Assembly: GCA_910578285.1 (NCBI GenBank)
Contig: CAJTQL010000010.1
Location: 17,161 to 81,160 of the forward strand
Reading direction: 5' to 3'
Source: an uncultured Helicobacteraceae bacterium
GTDB lineage: Bacteria; Campylobacterota; Campylobacteria; Campylobacterales; Helicobacteraceae
Length of the DNA stretch: 64,000 bases
Shown here: in pieces, positions 17,655 to 26,170 of the stretch
How positions within the stretch are numbered: the stretch's first letter is position 1
Layout: every line of letters starts with the position of its first letter
The notes under the pieces: model-generated
Database searches by the model: none
Seen by the model: only the letters and a program-made list of their open reading frames with translations
What the model was told of the DNA's origin: nothing
Translations under genes and position numbers: made by a program

Positions 17655-18298
17655 GACTCGTTTTGTATAGCGGCGGTGTCGATAGCACGACAGCGCTTTT
17701 GTGGAGCTTGCAAACACAAGAAACGCATGCGCTTTTGTTTGTATATCCAAGCCGCCATAATGCGCAAGAGCTCGCGCATGCGCGCGCGATTTGCGAGGCG
17801 CACAGAATCGTCTACCACACGATTGACGCAAGCGCACTTTTTGCAGGCTTTGCAAGCGATTTGCTCACGCCAAATGCCCAGTCTAGCACGATTCCACATG
17901 GGCAATATGACGCAAATGCGCTTTCGCATCTCGTTGTGCCTTTTCGCAACGGAATCTTTTTGAGCATTGCAAGCGGGTTTGCGCAATCGCTTGGTGCAAG
18001 CAAGGTTGTGCTCGCCAACCACGCAGGCGACCACCCGATTTATCCCGATTGTTCGCGTGCGTTTATCGATTCGATGGGTGCAGCGATTGTGAGTGGCACG
18101 GGCGGGGCTGTGCAGCTTGTTAGCCCCTTTTGCGAGCTTGACAAAGCCGCAATTGTGCGGTTGGGAATCACGCTTAATATTGACTATGCGCAGACGTATA
18201 GTTGCTATGAGGGCGGCGCAAAACATTGCAATCAATGCCCCACTTGCCTCGAATCGCTCGAAGCATTTAGGCAAAATGGGCTTGTTATTGAAAGGTAG
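17651..18298 (+). CDS. queC: 7-cyano-7-deazaguanine synthase QueC
   Basis: A 215-residue enzyme with the PP-loop YSGGVDSTTALLW at the N terminus and the C-terminal zinc site SCYEGGAKHCNQCPTC. QueC converts 7-carboxy-7-deazaguanine to preQ0 using ATP and ammonia, late in the cytoplasmic queuosine precursor pathway. It is followed directly by queD and queE, giving three of the precursor genes in one operon; folE and queF are not in the window. Confidence 0.95.
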   Translation: MRLVLYSGGVDSTTALLWSLQTQETHALLFVYPSRHNAQELAHARAICEAHRIVYHTIDASALFAGFASDLLTPNAQSSTIPHGQYDANALSHLVVPFRNGIFLSIASGFAQSLGASKVVLANHAGDHPIYPDCSRAFIDSMGAAIVSGTGGAVQLVSPFCELDKAAIVRLGITLNIDYAQTYSCYEGGAKHCNQCPTCLESLEAFRQNGLVIER

Positions 18299-18301
18299 AT
18301 G

Positions 18302-18646
18302 ATGTTTTATATTCAAAAACGTCTTGAAATTTCAGCAGCACATCAGCTGTTTTTGGATTATGAAAGTAAATGTAATCGTTTGCATGGGCATAATTGGATT
18401 ATTACAATTTTTTGCAAATCCAAGACACTCAATGCTAATGGAATGGTGATTGATTTTAGCCATATCAAAGAAAAAATCCATAAGCGACTCGACCACCAAT
18501 TCCTTAATGATATTATCCCGACAAGCACGACAGCAGAGAATATTGCCCAATGGGTTTGCGAGCAAATTGGCACATTGTGCTATCGCGTAGAAGTGCAAGA
18601 GAGCGAGGGAAATATCGCCATTTATGAACGTGATGAAAATCTATAA
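18302..18646 (+). CDS. queD: 6-carboxy-5,6,7,8-tetrahydropterin synthase QueD
   Basis: A 114-residue member of the 6-pyruvoyl-tetrahydropterin synthase fold. The zinc ligands are visible in SAAHQLF and CNRLHGHNW, with the catalytic Cys just before RLHGH. It turns dihydroneopterin triphosphate into carboxytetrahydropterin. Two ATG codons stand in tandem at 18299 and 18302; the second has better spacing from GAAAGG. It starts right after the queC stop and overlaps queE by 23 bp. Confidence 0.93.
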   Translation: MFYIQKRLEISAAHQLFLDYESKCNRLHGHNWIITIFCKSKTLNANGMVIDFSHIKEKIHKRLDHQFLNDIIPTSTTAENIAQWVCEQIGTLCYRVEVQESEGNIAIYERDENL

Positions 18647-19229
18647 AATTAATGAGATTTTTTATAGCCTGCAAGGTGAAGGCGCATACACAGGCAGGGC
18701 ATCTGTTTTTGTGCGTTTTGCGCAATGCAATCTCGCATGTACGTTTTGTGATACGCATTTTGCACGTGTTGCCTATCGTTTCGACAAAAATGCGCTCGAA
18801 TCGTTTGTATTTGCGCTCCTAGAAAAAGAACATGTAGCGAACAAGCCACAGATTGTTTTTACAGGAGGTGAGCCAACATTGCAGCTATGCGAATCCGAGC
18901 CACTTTTAAATGGTTTCTATCGCTGCATTGAAACCAATGGCTATCAAATCGCACCACGTTGGATTGAATGGGTAACATTTTCGCCCAAGACAAAACCCAT
19001 TGCCGCAAGCAATATGCAACGTGCAAACGAGGTGAAGATTCTCTATTCGCTATTTAGCGAAGAAGAGATGATTTTGCTTGTAAAAGATTATCCAGATAAG
19101 CACTATTTTGTTCAGGCAATCGATAGAGGAACGCGACCAATTCAATATGATTCCTTAATTGCTTTTTGCAAAAAGAATCCGCAATTTCGCCTAAGTTTGC
19201 AGACGCATAAGATTCTTGAAATTAATTAG
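18624..19229 (+). CDS. queE: 7-carboxy-7-deazaguanine synthase QueE (radical SAM)
   Basis: A 201-residue radical SAM enzyme. IFYSLQGEGAYTGRASVFVR is typical for QueE, followed by the cluster motif CNLACTFCD (C-x3-C-x2-C) and the SAM-binding FTGGEPTLQ. It contracts the pterin ring to give the 7-deazaguanine core. The ATG at 18624 overlaps queD; a second ATG at 18633 is possible, since neither has an obvious ribosome-binding site. Confidence 0.94.
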   Translation: MNVMKIYKINEIFYSLQGEGAYTGRASVFVRFAQCNLACTFCDTHFARVAYRFDKNALESFVFALLEKEHVANKPQIVFTGGEPTLQLCESEPLLNGFYRCIETNGYQIAPRWIEWVTFSPKTKPIAASNMQRANEVKILYSLFSEEEMILLVKDYPDKHYFVQAIDRGTRPIQYDSLIAFCKKNPQFRLSLQTHKILEIN

Positions 19230-19232
19230 AAT

Positions 19233-19520
19233 CTAAAAATTCGTAATTTGCTGAAGGCGCCGAATGTATTGCAAAAGATGATACACGACATCTTTAAGTG
19301 TATAGATTTCTTCATGAACATGATAAAGAAGTTCGATGATTTTTTTGCGAATAATTTCGCTATAAGCTACGACTATTTTCCCAAATATTTCATTGAGACT
19401 TGTATAGATGCAGCTTAATGTGGCATTTTTATTTCCATATTCCAATCGATAGTATTCAATTCGATTGATAATATGTTGTATGGTTCTGTCAAGGTCTCTC
19501 TTTGTTGCAGAAGTTTGCAT
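19233..19520 (-). CDS. small orphan protein, function unknown
   Basis: A 95-residue protein, probably wholly alpha-helical, rich in Ile, Tyr and basic residues (for example IIELLYHVHEEIYTLKDVVYHLLQYIRRLQ), without signal peptide or transmembrane helix. I recognise no family. A good ribosome-binding site (AAGGAGAGATA) precedes the ATG. Its DNA is clearly richer in A/T than the neighbouring genes, and it lies isolated between the queE end (convergent, 3 bp away) and a 279-bp gap, so recent acquisition is plausible. Confidence 0.6.
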   Translation of the reverse strand: MQTSATKRDLDRTIQHIINRIEYYRLEYGNKNATLSCIYTSLNEIFGKIVVAYSEIIRKKIIELLYHVHEEIYTLKDVVYHLLQYIRRLQQITNF

Positions 19521-19799
19521 TATCTCTCCTTTTGAATGTTGATTTGATAGTAGAAATTTTAAGAGTTTTGTTTGAAAACATTGTCAAGATTTTGCGAAAT
19601 TGCCTTTGCAGATATTCAAAAAGAGGTTTCTGACATGTTGGATTGCCACATAGTCTAGCGAGCCCTTATGATGACGAGATATTTTGGTTTGCTTCAATCC
19701 TGCCCTATGAGGGAGGGGGAATAACGATGACATTAAATCAGAGCGTGATTCCAAATGCCTATGCTAAAATGATGCGCGCGACTAAGTCGCGCCCAATCG
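19521..19799. other. gap of 279 bp with no convincing gene
   Basis: Holds the presumed promoter of the 95-residue orphan gene, an AT-rich stretch, and from about 19640 a segment (GGATTGCCACATAG ... GGTTTGCTTCAATCC) that looks like a decayed dispersed repeat. A 67-codon plus-strand frame at 19643 runs into the opposing gene and is not convincing. Confidence 0.4.
19776..19792 (-). terminator. hairpin after the DUF3943 gene
   Basis: A 7-bp perfect stem GCGCGAC/GTCGCGC with a 3-nt loop begins 8 nt after the DUF3943 stop. Only a short TTTT occurs further downstream, so termination strength is uncertain. Confidence 0.45.
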
Positions 19800-20555
19800 T
19801 TAGAATCGCACAAGCAGAGCGAGGCTTGCTCCTCCTTTGTTGTTAGGGACGATATAGCTTGTGGTTTGCTGTTTATTGTGAATTCCAAGCCATTGTGCAA
19901 GTCCCCAACTCTGCATTGCAACACCAAGTGGGTCCATCGCAATCAACATCGCCTCGCCTAATATGCGCGAACCAAGCATGGTGCGTTGGTTTGCCTCAAT
20001 TGCTAGAGAGCTGCGATAGAACAGCTCGCCAAAAAGTGAGCCGATGGCGGGTGTGATGACTAAATCTTGCCAACTTGGGATTTCAGCAAACGATTCGACA
20101 CCATATTCCCAAAAAAATGTCGAAGCAACAAAGCTAAAAAGCACAGATTCTGCCCATGAATATCCCGCAACACGTGGCTGCATATAATACACAGCCCCCC
20201 AATAGGGGTGTGTAACCCAATTCAGAAATAAATCATCACTATCGACAACAGGTCCGCTGCGTACGCGCTCTTTCCAACGCTCGCCTAGCCCCGCGATGTC
20301 GCTTAATTCTTTTCTGTCCCAACCTGTGAAGTTTGATGGAAGGAGGTAGAAAATGCCAGTAACGACCAGCGAGCCAGCGATCATGACCATTGTGCTGCCT
20401 AGCACATATGTTGCGCCCTTGTCAGGGATATAGGCAGGAACGGGATTTTGTTGTTCGTTTAAATCATAGAAGCTTGGTGGCTCATGTGCTTGTGTTTGTG
20501 CATTTGCAAGAGACAGAATCGCCCAAAAGGCGATGAGACATTTCCATTTTTTCAC
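19800..20555 (-). CDS. DUF3943 domain exported protein
   Basis: A 251-residue protein with a signal peptide (IAFWAILSLANAQT). The motif NWVTHPYWGAVYYMQPRVAGYSW, then FFWEYGVESFAEIPSWQDLVITPAIGS, is characteristic of DUF3943, a family of envelope proteins of unknown function. It has two or three additional hydrophobic stretches, so it is probably membrane-embedded. It overlaps the hemB stop by 4 bp and ends the arsR-arsS-hemB run. Confidence 0.8.
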   Translation of the reverse strand: MKKWKCLIAFWAILSLANAQTQAHEPPSFYDLNEQQNPVPAYIPDKGATYVLGSTMVMIAGSLVVTGIFYLLPSNFTGWDRKELSDIAGLGERWKERVRSGPVVDSDDLFLNWVTHPYWGAVYYMQPRVAGYSWAESVLFSFVASTFFWEYGVESFAEIPSWQDLVITPAIGSLFGELFYRSSLAIEANQRTMLGSRILGEAMLIAMDPLGVAMQSWGLAQWLGIHNKQQTTSYIVPNNKGGASLALLVRF

Positions 20556-21520
20556 ACAAGCCCCCGTTCAAAAAGTTCTTTGGTGTGGTAGCTGATGATG
20601 AGGTCTGCACCTGCGCGCTTGAAACCAATCATTGTTTCAACCAAAATCTTGTCATAATCGACAATGCCTGCTTCGCCTGCGAGTTTGAGCATACTATACT
20701 CGCCGCTGACATTATAAACCGCAAGTGGCAGGAGCGACCTTTCGCGAATATCACGTACAATATCGAGATAAGCGAGTGCGGGCTTGACCATGAGAATATC
20801 AGCATGCTCGCTTTCATCGTTGAGGCTTTCGAGAATCGCTTCGTTGCGGTTGGCAGGATTTTGTTGGTAGCTTTTGCGGTCGCCGCTTTGCGGGCTTGAT
20901 TGTGCCACATCGCGAAAAGGTCCATAATAAGCGCTTGCAAATTTGGTTGAATAGCTCATGATAGGTAGATTATAAAATCCATGTGCATTGAGCACATCAC
21001 GCATTGCAGCAATCATGCCATCGAGCATGCCGCTTGGCGCGAGCATATCCACACCTGCTTTTGCGAGGCATAGGCTTTGTTTTTGCAAAATCTCGAGCGT
21101 GAGGTCGTTGTCGAGCATTCCGCTTGAATCGAGGATTCCGCAATGCCCATGGTCTGTGTACTCGCAAAAGCACACATCAGCAATAATCAACAAATCCGCC
21201 CCAAAGGCACTTTTGAGCTCGCGAATTGCGCGCGCGATGATGCCATTGTCGCTCAACGCATCGCTGCCGATATTGTCTTTTGTTTTTGGGATTCCAAAGA
21301 GTAGAATCGAATGAATGCCTAGCATCAGCAAACGTTTGCATTCAACAAGCAGTGAATCGATGCTAAACTGGAACACATCAGGCATCGAAGGAACGGGATT
21401 GTGCAGATTGTTGCCTTCGATGACAAAGAGAGGATAGATAAAATCGCATTTATCAAGACGCGTTTGGGTTAGCGATTCACGCAATACAGGGTGAATGCGC
21501 AGTGGTCGGTAACGTTTCAT
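20552..21520 (-). CDS. hemB: delta-aminolevulinic acid dehydratase (porphobilinogen synthase)
   Basis: A 322-residue HemB. The active-site lysines are seen in MSYSTKFASAYYGPFR and MVKPALAYLD; the metal-binding segment reads IADVCFCEYTDHGHCG. It condenses two 5-aminolevulinate molecules to porphobilinogen, feeding heme and, via the cysG product, siroheme. The ribosome-binding site AAAAGGAG precedes the ATG. Position directly after arsS reproduces the H. pylori order HP0163-HP0166. Confidence 0.96.
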   Translation of the reverse strand: MKRYRPLRIHPVLRESLTQTRLDKCDFIYPLFVIEGNNLHNPVPSMPDVFQFSIDSLLVECKRLLMLGIHSILLFGIPKTKDNIGSDALSDNGIIARAIRELKSAFGADLLIIADVCFCEYTDHGHCGILDSSGMLDNDLTLEILQKQSLCLAKAGVDMLAPSGMLDGMIAAMRDVLNAHGFYNLPIMSYSTKFASAYYGPFRDVAQSSPQSGDRKSYQQNPANRNEAILESLNDESEHADILMVKPALAYLDIVRDIRERSLLPLAVYNVSGEYSMLKLAGEAGIVDYDKILVETMIGFKRAGADLIISYHTKELFERGLV

Positions 21521-21537
21521 AAAATCTCCTTTTTATT

Positions 21538-22776
21538 TTAGGTTTCGTTATTTCGAATCGCACCTTTGATGCGAAAAACATGATAGCCTTCTTCATACGC
21601 ATAAAGCAGCTGCAAGCCTTGCCGCTCAATCGTGTTTTTGATGATATAAAGCCCCAAACCTAATCCTTGTGATTGTGGATTCTTGTCGTTTTTGAAAAAC
21701 GGCAAGAAATATTCATCAATCGGGCGGGGGAATGGCGGTGCAAGGTTTTTGATGGCGATTTGGTTGTCTTCGATATGAATGATGACTTTGCCATATGTCT
21801 TATATTTGAGGGCATTATCAATGAGGTTTTTGATTGCGAGGCAAAAGATGTTGAAATCGACATAGACATCAACAGAAACATCGGGGCAAATGATTGGGAA
21901 ATCGCGCGTTGTTGTGTCGATGAGCAGGTTGTCAAAAACGCGTTGTAGAATCTGTGCAAATGGATAGGTGTCTTTTGAGAGATGATAGTTATTCGAGCTC
22001 ATTTCTTCGATTTTTGCAAAATCATCAATCAAGAAATTGAGCCGTTTAAAAACCGAAATGAGCCTCTCTTGCTGAATTGTGTTTTCAATCATTTCAGCCA
22101 CGATTCTGCCTTTGGTAATCGGCGTTTTGAGCTCATGCATAATCGCGCGCAAGAAAAGCTGGCGCGATTGATTGAGGGCTTCGATTTTGCGAATCGCATT
22201 GTCAAACTCGAGCGAGAGTTCTCCGATTTCATCATTTTGGGCAACGATGCATGAGACGTTGATGTGGTCTTGGTCAAAATGTTGCACGGCTTTGCGCAAA
22301 CTGCGCAATGGAATGAGTGCTTTGATAATGAGAATGTATAAAAATAACACGACACAGAATGCAACAAATGTGAGGATATACGAATTGTGCAATGATTCAC
22401 GAAACGAATCGCGATAGAGTGTGATTTTTTGTGGGGTTTGAACGAGAATATAGATAATATCGTTGTCATGCAAAAATTTTGCCGTAATGCCATTGAAATC
22501 AGGATTGAGCTCGGCAAGGAGGTCTTGCTGAATTTTTGGGTTGTTGACAATTTTAAAATTGAGTTCTTTGAGATATTCTTCAATCAAGGCAATATCGCCA
22601 CCATAACGAATGATTTGGTTGATTGTGATGATGAATTGATTGTATTTGCGTTGCAATTCGAGATGTTCGTTAGCGCTTTGTGTTTGGATAGAATAGAATG
22701 AAAATGCGCCCAATCCCACAAGCGCAAAGGCAAACAGGATTGTAACCTTTGTGAATATGGAATTATACCATTTCAT
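21538..22776 (-). CDS. arsS: ArsS-type sensor histidine kinase
   Basis: A 412-residue kinase: transmembrane helix at residues 7-27, a periplasmic sensor of about 110 residues, a second helix (LTFVAFCVVLFLYILIIKALIPL), HAMP-like linker, the H-box LRAIMHELKTPITKGR with the phosphoacceptor His, N-box LIDNALKYK and G-box GLGLGLYIIKNT. In H. pylori ArsS senses low pH and controls urease and other acid-response genes. Orthology is inferred from the partner ArsR and the adjacent hemB. It starts 5 bp after arsR. Confidence 0.92.
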   Translation of the reverse strand: MKWYNSIFTKVTILFAFALVGLGAFSFYSIQTQSANEHLELQRKYNQFIITINQIIRYGGDIALIEEYLKELNFKIVNNPKIQQDLLAELNPDFNGITAKFLHDNDIIYILVQTPQKITLYRDSFRESLHNSYILTFVAFCVVLFLYILIIKALIPLRSLRKAVQHFDQDHINVSCIVAQNDEIGELSLEFDNAIRKIEALNQSRQLFLRAIMHELKTPITKGRIVAEMIENTIQQERLISVFKRLNFLIDDFAKIEEMSSNNYHLSKDTYPFAQILQRVFDNLLIDTTTRDFPIICPDVSVDVYVDFNIFCLAIKNLIDNALKYKTYGKVIIHIEDNQIAIKNLAPPFPRPIDEYFLPFFKNDKNPQSQGLGLGLYIIKNTIERQGLQLLYAYEEGYHVFRIKGAIRNNET

Positions 22777-22781
22777 TCCGA

Positions 22782-23468
22782 CTATTTCTCTCCATTGTTC
22801 AATCGATAGCCAATGCCTCGCACAGAAATGATGAATTTAGGGCTTTTGGGGTCTGCTTCAATCTTAGAGCGGAGTCGTCCAATGATAACATCAATGCTTT
22901 TGTTGGAGCTTTCAGGATTGATAGATGGCGAGCTAAGAGAGATTTCTTCGCGCGAAATCGCCGCACCATTGCGTTTGATGAGATGTGCAAGAATCTCATA
23001 TTCAGCGCGTGTGAGGTCGAGGAGCTCGCCACGATAAAAGATTTCTCGGCTACCTTCGTGGATCTCAAATGGTTTGTGTGCAGCCGGTGGCATGTTTTTG
23101 GGAGTGCCATTATAGCGGCGCAAGACGCTGTAAATGCGAGCAATCAATTCTTTTGGGTCATAGGGTTTTGGGAGATAATCATCAGCACCAAACTCCAAAC
23201 CTTTGATTTTATCATTGGTGTCGTTTCGTGCTGATGAGATGATGATTGGAATATTCTTGTTTTTGGCGACTCTCTTGCACACTTCGAGCCCATCGAGGTT
23301 GGGAAGCGTTAAATCTAAAAGGAGGAGGTCAAAATGATGAGTATTCAAGGCACTCATACCCGTATAGGGCTCGTCATAGCTTGTTACAGAGATTCCGTGA
23401 CTTTCGAGATATTCGCTCAAAATCGCTGCAAGTTCCAAGTCATCTTCTATCATTAGAATCTTTAGCAT
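22782..23468 (-). CDS. arsR: ArsR-type OmpR/PhoB family response regulator
   Basis: A 228-residue regulator with the receiver domain (acidic pocket EDD, phosphoacceptor Asp in LLLLDLTLPNLDGLEV, Lys in PKPYDPKEL) and a winged-helix DNA-binding domain (LTRAEYEILAHLI, IDVIIGRLRSKIEAD). The receiver closely resembles H. pylori HP0166 (ArsR), including YTGMSALNTHHFD. The ATG at 23468 follows an AAGGACC ribosome-binding site; the frame is open 15 bp further upstream. Confidence 0.94.
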   Translation of the reverse strand: MLKILMIEDDLELAAILSEYLESHGISVTSYDEPYTGMSALNTHHFDLLLLDLTLPNLDGLEVCKRVAKNKNIPIIISSARNDTNDKIKGLEFGADDYLPKPYDPKELIARIYSVLRRYNGTPKNMPPAAHKPFEIHEGSREIFYRGELLDLTRAEYEILAHLIKRNGAAISREEISLSSPSINPESSNKSIDVIIGRLRSKIEADPKSPKFIISVRGIGYRLNNGEK

Positions 23469-23607
23469 AAGGGTCCTTTCCATAGCACATTAAGGAGGAG
23501 GCTTCGGCAATTTCTTTCAAGAATCGGGTTGGTAGGGGTGTCAAAATGACAACTGCAGTCTCAATGCATGTCAAGGACCCATCTGCCTTAAAACGATTCA
23601 AATTTTA

Positions 23608-23836
23608 AAGAACAAAAGCTTCAAGTCAAGCTTTTAGCTTTTTGTTATGGAGCCATCTGTTTGTTTATCATGTGCAACTACATCAGCTACAAAAATGCAG
23701 AAACACAAACCATCAAACAGGTTGACCAGCAAGGCAGAGGCGGCGTTGGGATTTGGGGGGTGTTCCTCTGCCATGTTTGGTCGTAAAGAGGTTTGATTCT
23801 CTTATCTACACCTTTAGGTCTCCGTTCGGGTGAGAT
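23608..23836 (-). ncRNA. probable structured small RNA of unknown class
   Basis: A 420-bp gene-free region between arsR and the CiaD-like gene. On the minus strand a perfect -10 TATAAT (23848-23843) is followed by sequence that can fold into a long rod: ATCAAAC pairs with GTTTGAT, GACCA with TGGTC and GGCAGAGG with CCTCTGCC, nested around one apical loop. An 8-bp hairpin with a T-rich tail ends it. The rod shape and about 230-nt length recall 6S RNA, but I see none of the conserved cores of tmRNA, SRP RNA or RNase P RNA and cannot name the class. A 5' leader of arsR is the alternative. Confidence 0.5.
23614..23635 (-). terminator. Rho-independent terminator of the small RNA
   Basis: Perfect 8-bp stem AAAAGCTT/AAGCTTTT with a 6-nt loop, followed on the minus strand by GTTCTTT. 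It lies 146 bp before arsR and separates the RNA from it. Confidence 0.55.
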
Positions 23837-23842
23837 GAGCGA

Positions 23843-23848
23843 ATTATA
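23843..23848 (-). promoter_or_regulatory. -10 element of the small RNA
   Basis: TATAAT on the minus strand, about 7 nt before the inferred RNA start. No clear -35, which is usual for the Helicobacter housekeeping sigma factor. Confidence 0.45.
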
Positions 23849-23889
23849 AAAGCACAAAGTAAACGTTAGGTAATCCAATGGTAACAAGT

Positions 23890-24354
23890 CTATTTTTTGC
23901 TTTCCAATCGCTCATCAATCAGTGAAAGTTGCCACTCAAAAAAATTGAGAATCAAATCAATTTTTGCCTCTGCTGCGCGGTTGTTGGGCGACTGCATGCC
24001 TTCGAACATCACCAAGATTCGTTCGCGCAAACCTTCAAGGAATCGCCTATCACTATCAATATTGTCGTCAGAACGCGCCTCTTGTGAGCGCGTTGGAAAC
24101 TGCTGCGCTTCGCCTAGATTCATGCTTTCTTGTGCCATTGGCATGAGCGGCGGCTCTTTCTTAATCATCGATTCGAGCACTTCATTGGCGTCTAGTTCCA
24201 CGCTCGAAAGGTTATGCAACTGCGGTGGTTCGATGTGTCGATTTTCGTTTGGCGTTTCGTCAATTTCCCCAATCTCTTCCGCCTTAATTACGTTGCTAGG
24301 TGCATCTTCTTGCATTTCTGCAAGTGTTGAGAGTATCGCTTCTTTTAGTTCCAT
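23890..24354 (-). CDS. CiaD-like domain protein
   Basis: A 154-residue acidic protein. The first 100 residues are low-complexity and probably disordered; the C terminus FLEGLRERILVMFEGMQ ... KIDLILNFFEWQLSLIDERL matches my memory of the conserved C-terminal domain of Campylobacter CiaD (Cj0788), a secreted effector that alters host signalling during invasion. Homologues occur across epsilonproteobacteria, including non-invasive ones, so an effector role here is not implied. It follows the TPR gene with a 10-bp overlap. ATG at 24354 is preferred over an upstream GTG because of AAAGGTGG. Confidence 0.65.
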   Translation of the reverse strand: MELKEAILSTLAEMQEDAPSNVIKAEEIGEIDETPNENRHIEPPQLHNLSSVELDANEVLESMIKKEPPLMPMAQESMNLGEAQQFPTRSQEARSDDNIDSDRRFLEGLRERILVMFEGMQSPNNRAAEAKIDLILNFFEWQLSLIDERLESKK

Positions 24355-24608
24355 AGTTTCACTAACCACCTTTCAAACTCATTGAATTCCACTTCTGTGT
24401 CCATTTTGATAAAAAAATCTTTCATTTCTTCGTTGACATTTTTGAACTCTTGGCGAATGCCTGAAAGCCTCCGTATTGCGATTTTTGCTTCTTGATTATT
24501 TGCATCTCGTTTTAGTACGTCTTTATAAATCTCGAGCGCTTCATTTTTGCGCCCTTGCAGCTCATAGATTGAGGCAAGTGTAACCGTTGTCGGTGCTTTA
24601 GCGCTCAT
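24345..24608 (-). CDS. small tetratricopeptide-like protein
   Basis: An 87-residue protein with one clear TPR unit (LASIYELQGRKNEALEIYKDVLKRDANNQEA) followed by a charged helix. It begins 1 bp after the leuB stop and overlaps the CiaD-like gene, so all three are read together. Too short to form a TPR superhelix alone; it may partner the CiaD-like protein. Confidence 0.75.
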   Translation of the reverse strand: MSAKAPTTVTLASIYELQGRKNEALEIYKDVLKRDANNQEAKIAIRRLSGIRQEFKNVNEEMKDFFIKMDTEVEFNEFERWLVKLWN

Positions 24609-25682
24609 CTATTCTCCCTTTGAGACAAGGTCGGCAATCAAACTTCCCATATCGTCAGTCGAGCAAAGATTTTTTGCCCCAAAAGATGCAATATCTGGTG
24701 TGCGATAGCCTTGCTTGAGTGCTTTGATGATTGCATTTTCAATTGATTTTGCAGCTTCCTCTTGTTTGAAAGAATGCCGCAGCATCATCGCTGCGCTTGC
24801 GATTGTTGCGATAGGGTTGGCGATTCCTTGTTTGGCAATATCGGGTGCAGAGCCATGAATAGGCTCGTAGAGTGCTACTTGATTGCCAAGTGAGGCGGAA
24901 GGCAAAAGCCCAATTGAGCCACTCAACATGCTTGCTTCATCACTCAAAATATCCCCAAATAGATTGCCTGTTACAATCACATCGAATTGTTTGGGATTGC
25001 GGATAAGCTGCATTGCAGCGTTGTCAACATACATGTGCGTGAGGCTCACATCGGGATATTCTTTTGCAAGTGCATTGATTTCTTCGCGCCACATTTGGCT
25101 CACTTCAAGCACATTTGCTTTGTCGATGCTGCACACACGTTTTTTGCGTCCCATCGCGATTTCAAAAGCAATCTTTGCCACGCGCCGCACTTCTTCACGT
25201 GTATAAATCATTGTGTTAAAAGCCTTGTTTTCCTCTTTGGCGCGCGGCTGCCCAAAATAGATTCCGCCTGTGAGCTCGCGAACAACCATAATGTCTGTGC
25301 CGCTAACCACTTCGGGTTTAAGCGTGCTTGCATTAATGAGCTCGTCATACACGACAGCGGGGCGCAGATTTGCATACACATCAAGCGCTTTGCGTAAGCC
25401 CAAAAGCCCAGCTTCTGGACGCAAATGCGATTCCAAAGAATCCCATTTCTCGCCCCCAACAGCGCCGAGCAAGATGGCTTGGGATTGCATGCAGCCCTTG
25501 AGTGTCTCGTCAGGCAGCGGCACACCAACGCGATCAATTGCTGCTCCACCCAAAAGATAGTCATGGTAGTCCAAGGTAAAATGGTGTGCATACGACACAG
25601 CGTCTAGCACTTTTTTGGCTTCATCAATGACTTCTGGACCGATTCCATCGCCCTTGATAATGGCTACTTTATAATGGGACAT
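24609..25682 (-). CDS. leuB: 3-isopropylmalate dehydrogenase
   Basis: A 357-residue decarboxylating dehydrogenase: KVAIIKGDGIGPEVIDEA at the N terminus, ELTGGIYFGQPR in the active site, and GSAPDIAKQGIANPIATI near the NAD site. It converts 3-isopropylmalate to the leucine keto-acid precursor. The ATG shares one base with the leuD stop (TGATG). A TTG one codon earlier is open but less likely. Confidence 0.95.
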   Translation of the reverse strand: MSHYKVAIIKGDGIGPEVIDEAKKVLDAVSYAHHFTLDYHDYLLGGAAIDRVGVPLPDETLKGCMQSQAILLGAVGGEKWDSLESHLRPEAGLLGLRKALDVYANLRPAVVYDELINASTLKPEVVSGTDIMVVRELTGGIYFGQPRAKEENKAFNTMIYTREEVRRVAKIAFEIAMGRKKRVCSIDKANVLEVSQMWREEINALAKEYPDVSLTHMYVDNAAMQLIRNPKQFDVIVTGNLFGDILSDEASMLSGSIGLLPSASLGNQVALYEPIHGSAPDIAKQGIANPIATIASAAMMLRHSFKQEEAAKSIENAIIKALKQGYRTPDIASFGAKNLCSTDDMGSLIADLVSKGE

Positions 25683-26170
25683 CAATGTTCTCCTAGTGTT
25701 TTTTTAGCATATTCAATCAGTCCGCCCGCTTGCAAGAGTTCGTTCATAAAAGGTGGCATGGGCGTGAAGGTGTAGGTTTTTTGTTGTGTGAGATTGCTGA
25801 TTGTGCCTTTTTGCATGTCGATTGTGAGCGTGTCGCCTTCGTTGATTTCGTCCGCTTGAGGGAGTTCTAAAATCAAAAAGCCTGTATTGAAGGCGTTGCG
25901 ATAAAAAATGCGCGCAAAGCCCTTGGCAATCACACAACGTATTCCCGCTGCTTTGAGTGCTACAGGTGCATGTTCGCGGCTACTACCACAGCCAAAATTC
26001 TCGCCCGCAACAATCATATCACCCGCCTGAATCTCTTTGACAAAATCGGGGCGCGCATCTTCCATGATGTGCTGTGCCAAAAACGTTGGATCGCTTGTGT
26101 TGAGATAGCGAGCAGCAATAATCACATCAGTGTCGATATTGTCGCCAAATTTCCAAACTTTTGTTCGCAT
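25682..26170 (-). CDS. leuD: 3-isopropylmalate dehydratase small subunit
   Basis: A 162-residue LeuD: KFGDNIDTDVIIAARYLNTSDP at the start and GENFGCGSSREHAPVALKAAG, the substrate-binding swivel-domain motif. With the large subunit LeuC, whose gene is not in this window, it isomerises 2-isopropylmalate. Ribosome-binding site AAAAGGATA precedes the ATG. First gene of leuD-leuB-TPR-CiaD-like. Confidence 0.95.
   Translation of the reverse strand: MRTKVWKFGDNIDTDVIIAARYLNTSDPTFLAQHIMEDARPDFVKEIQAGDMIVAGENFGCGSSREHAPVALKAAGIRCVIAKGFARIFYRNAFNTGFLILELPQADEINEGDTLTIDMQKGTISNLTQQKTYTFTPMPPFMNELLQAGGLIEYAKKTLGEH

Noticed and set aside
19643..19846. 67-codon plus-strand frame
   Set aside because: Runs into the opposing DUF3943 gene and has no family features.
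23687..23887. 66-codon minus-strand frame between arsR and the CiaD-like gene
   Set aside because: Starts at TTG without a ribosome-binding site, low-complexity translation, and covers the stem segments of the probable small RNA.
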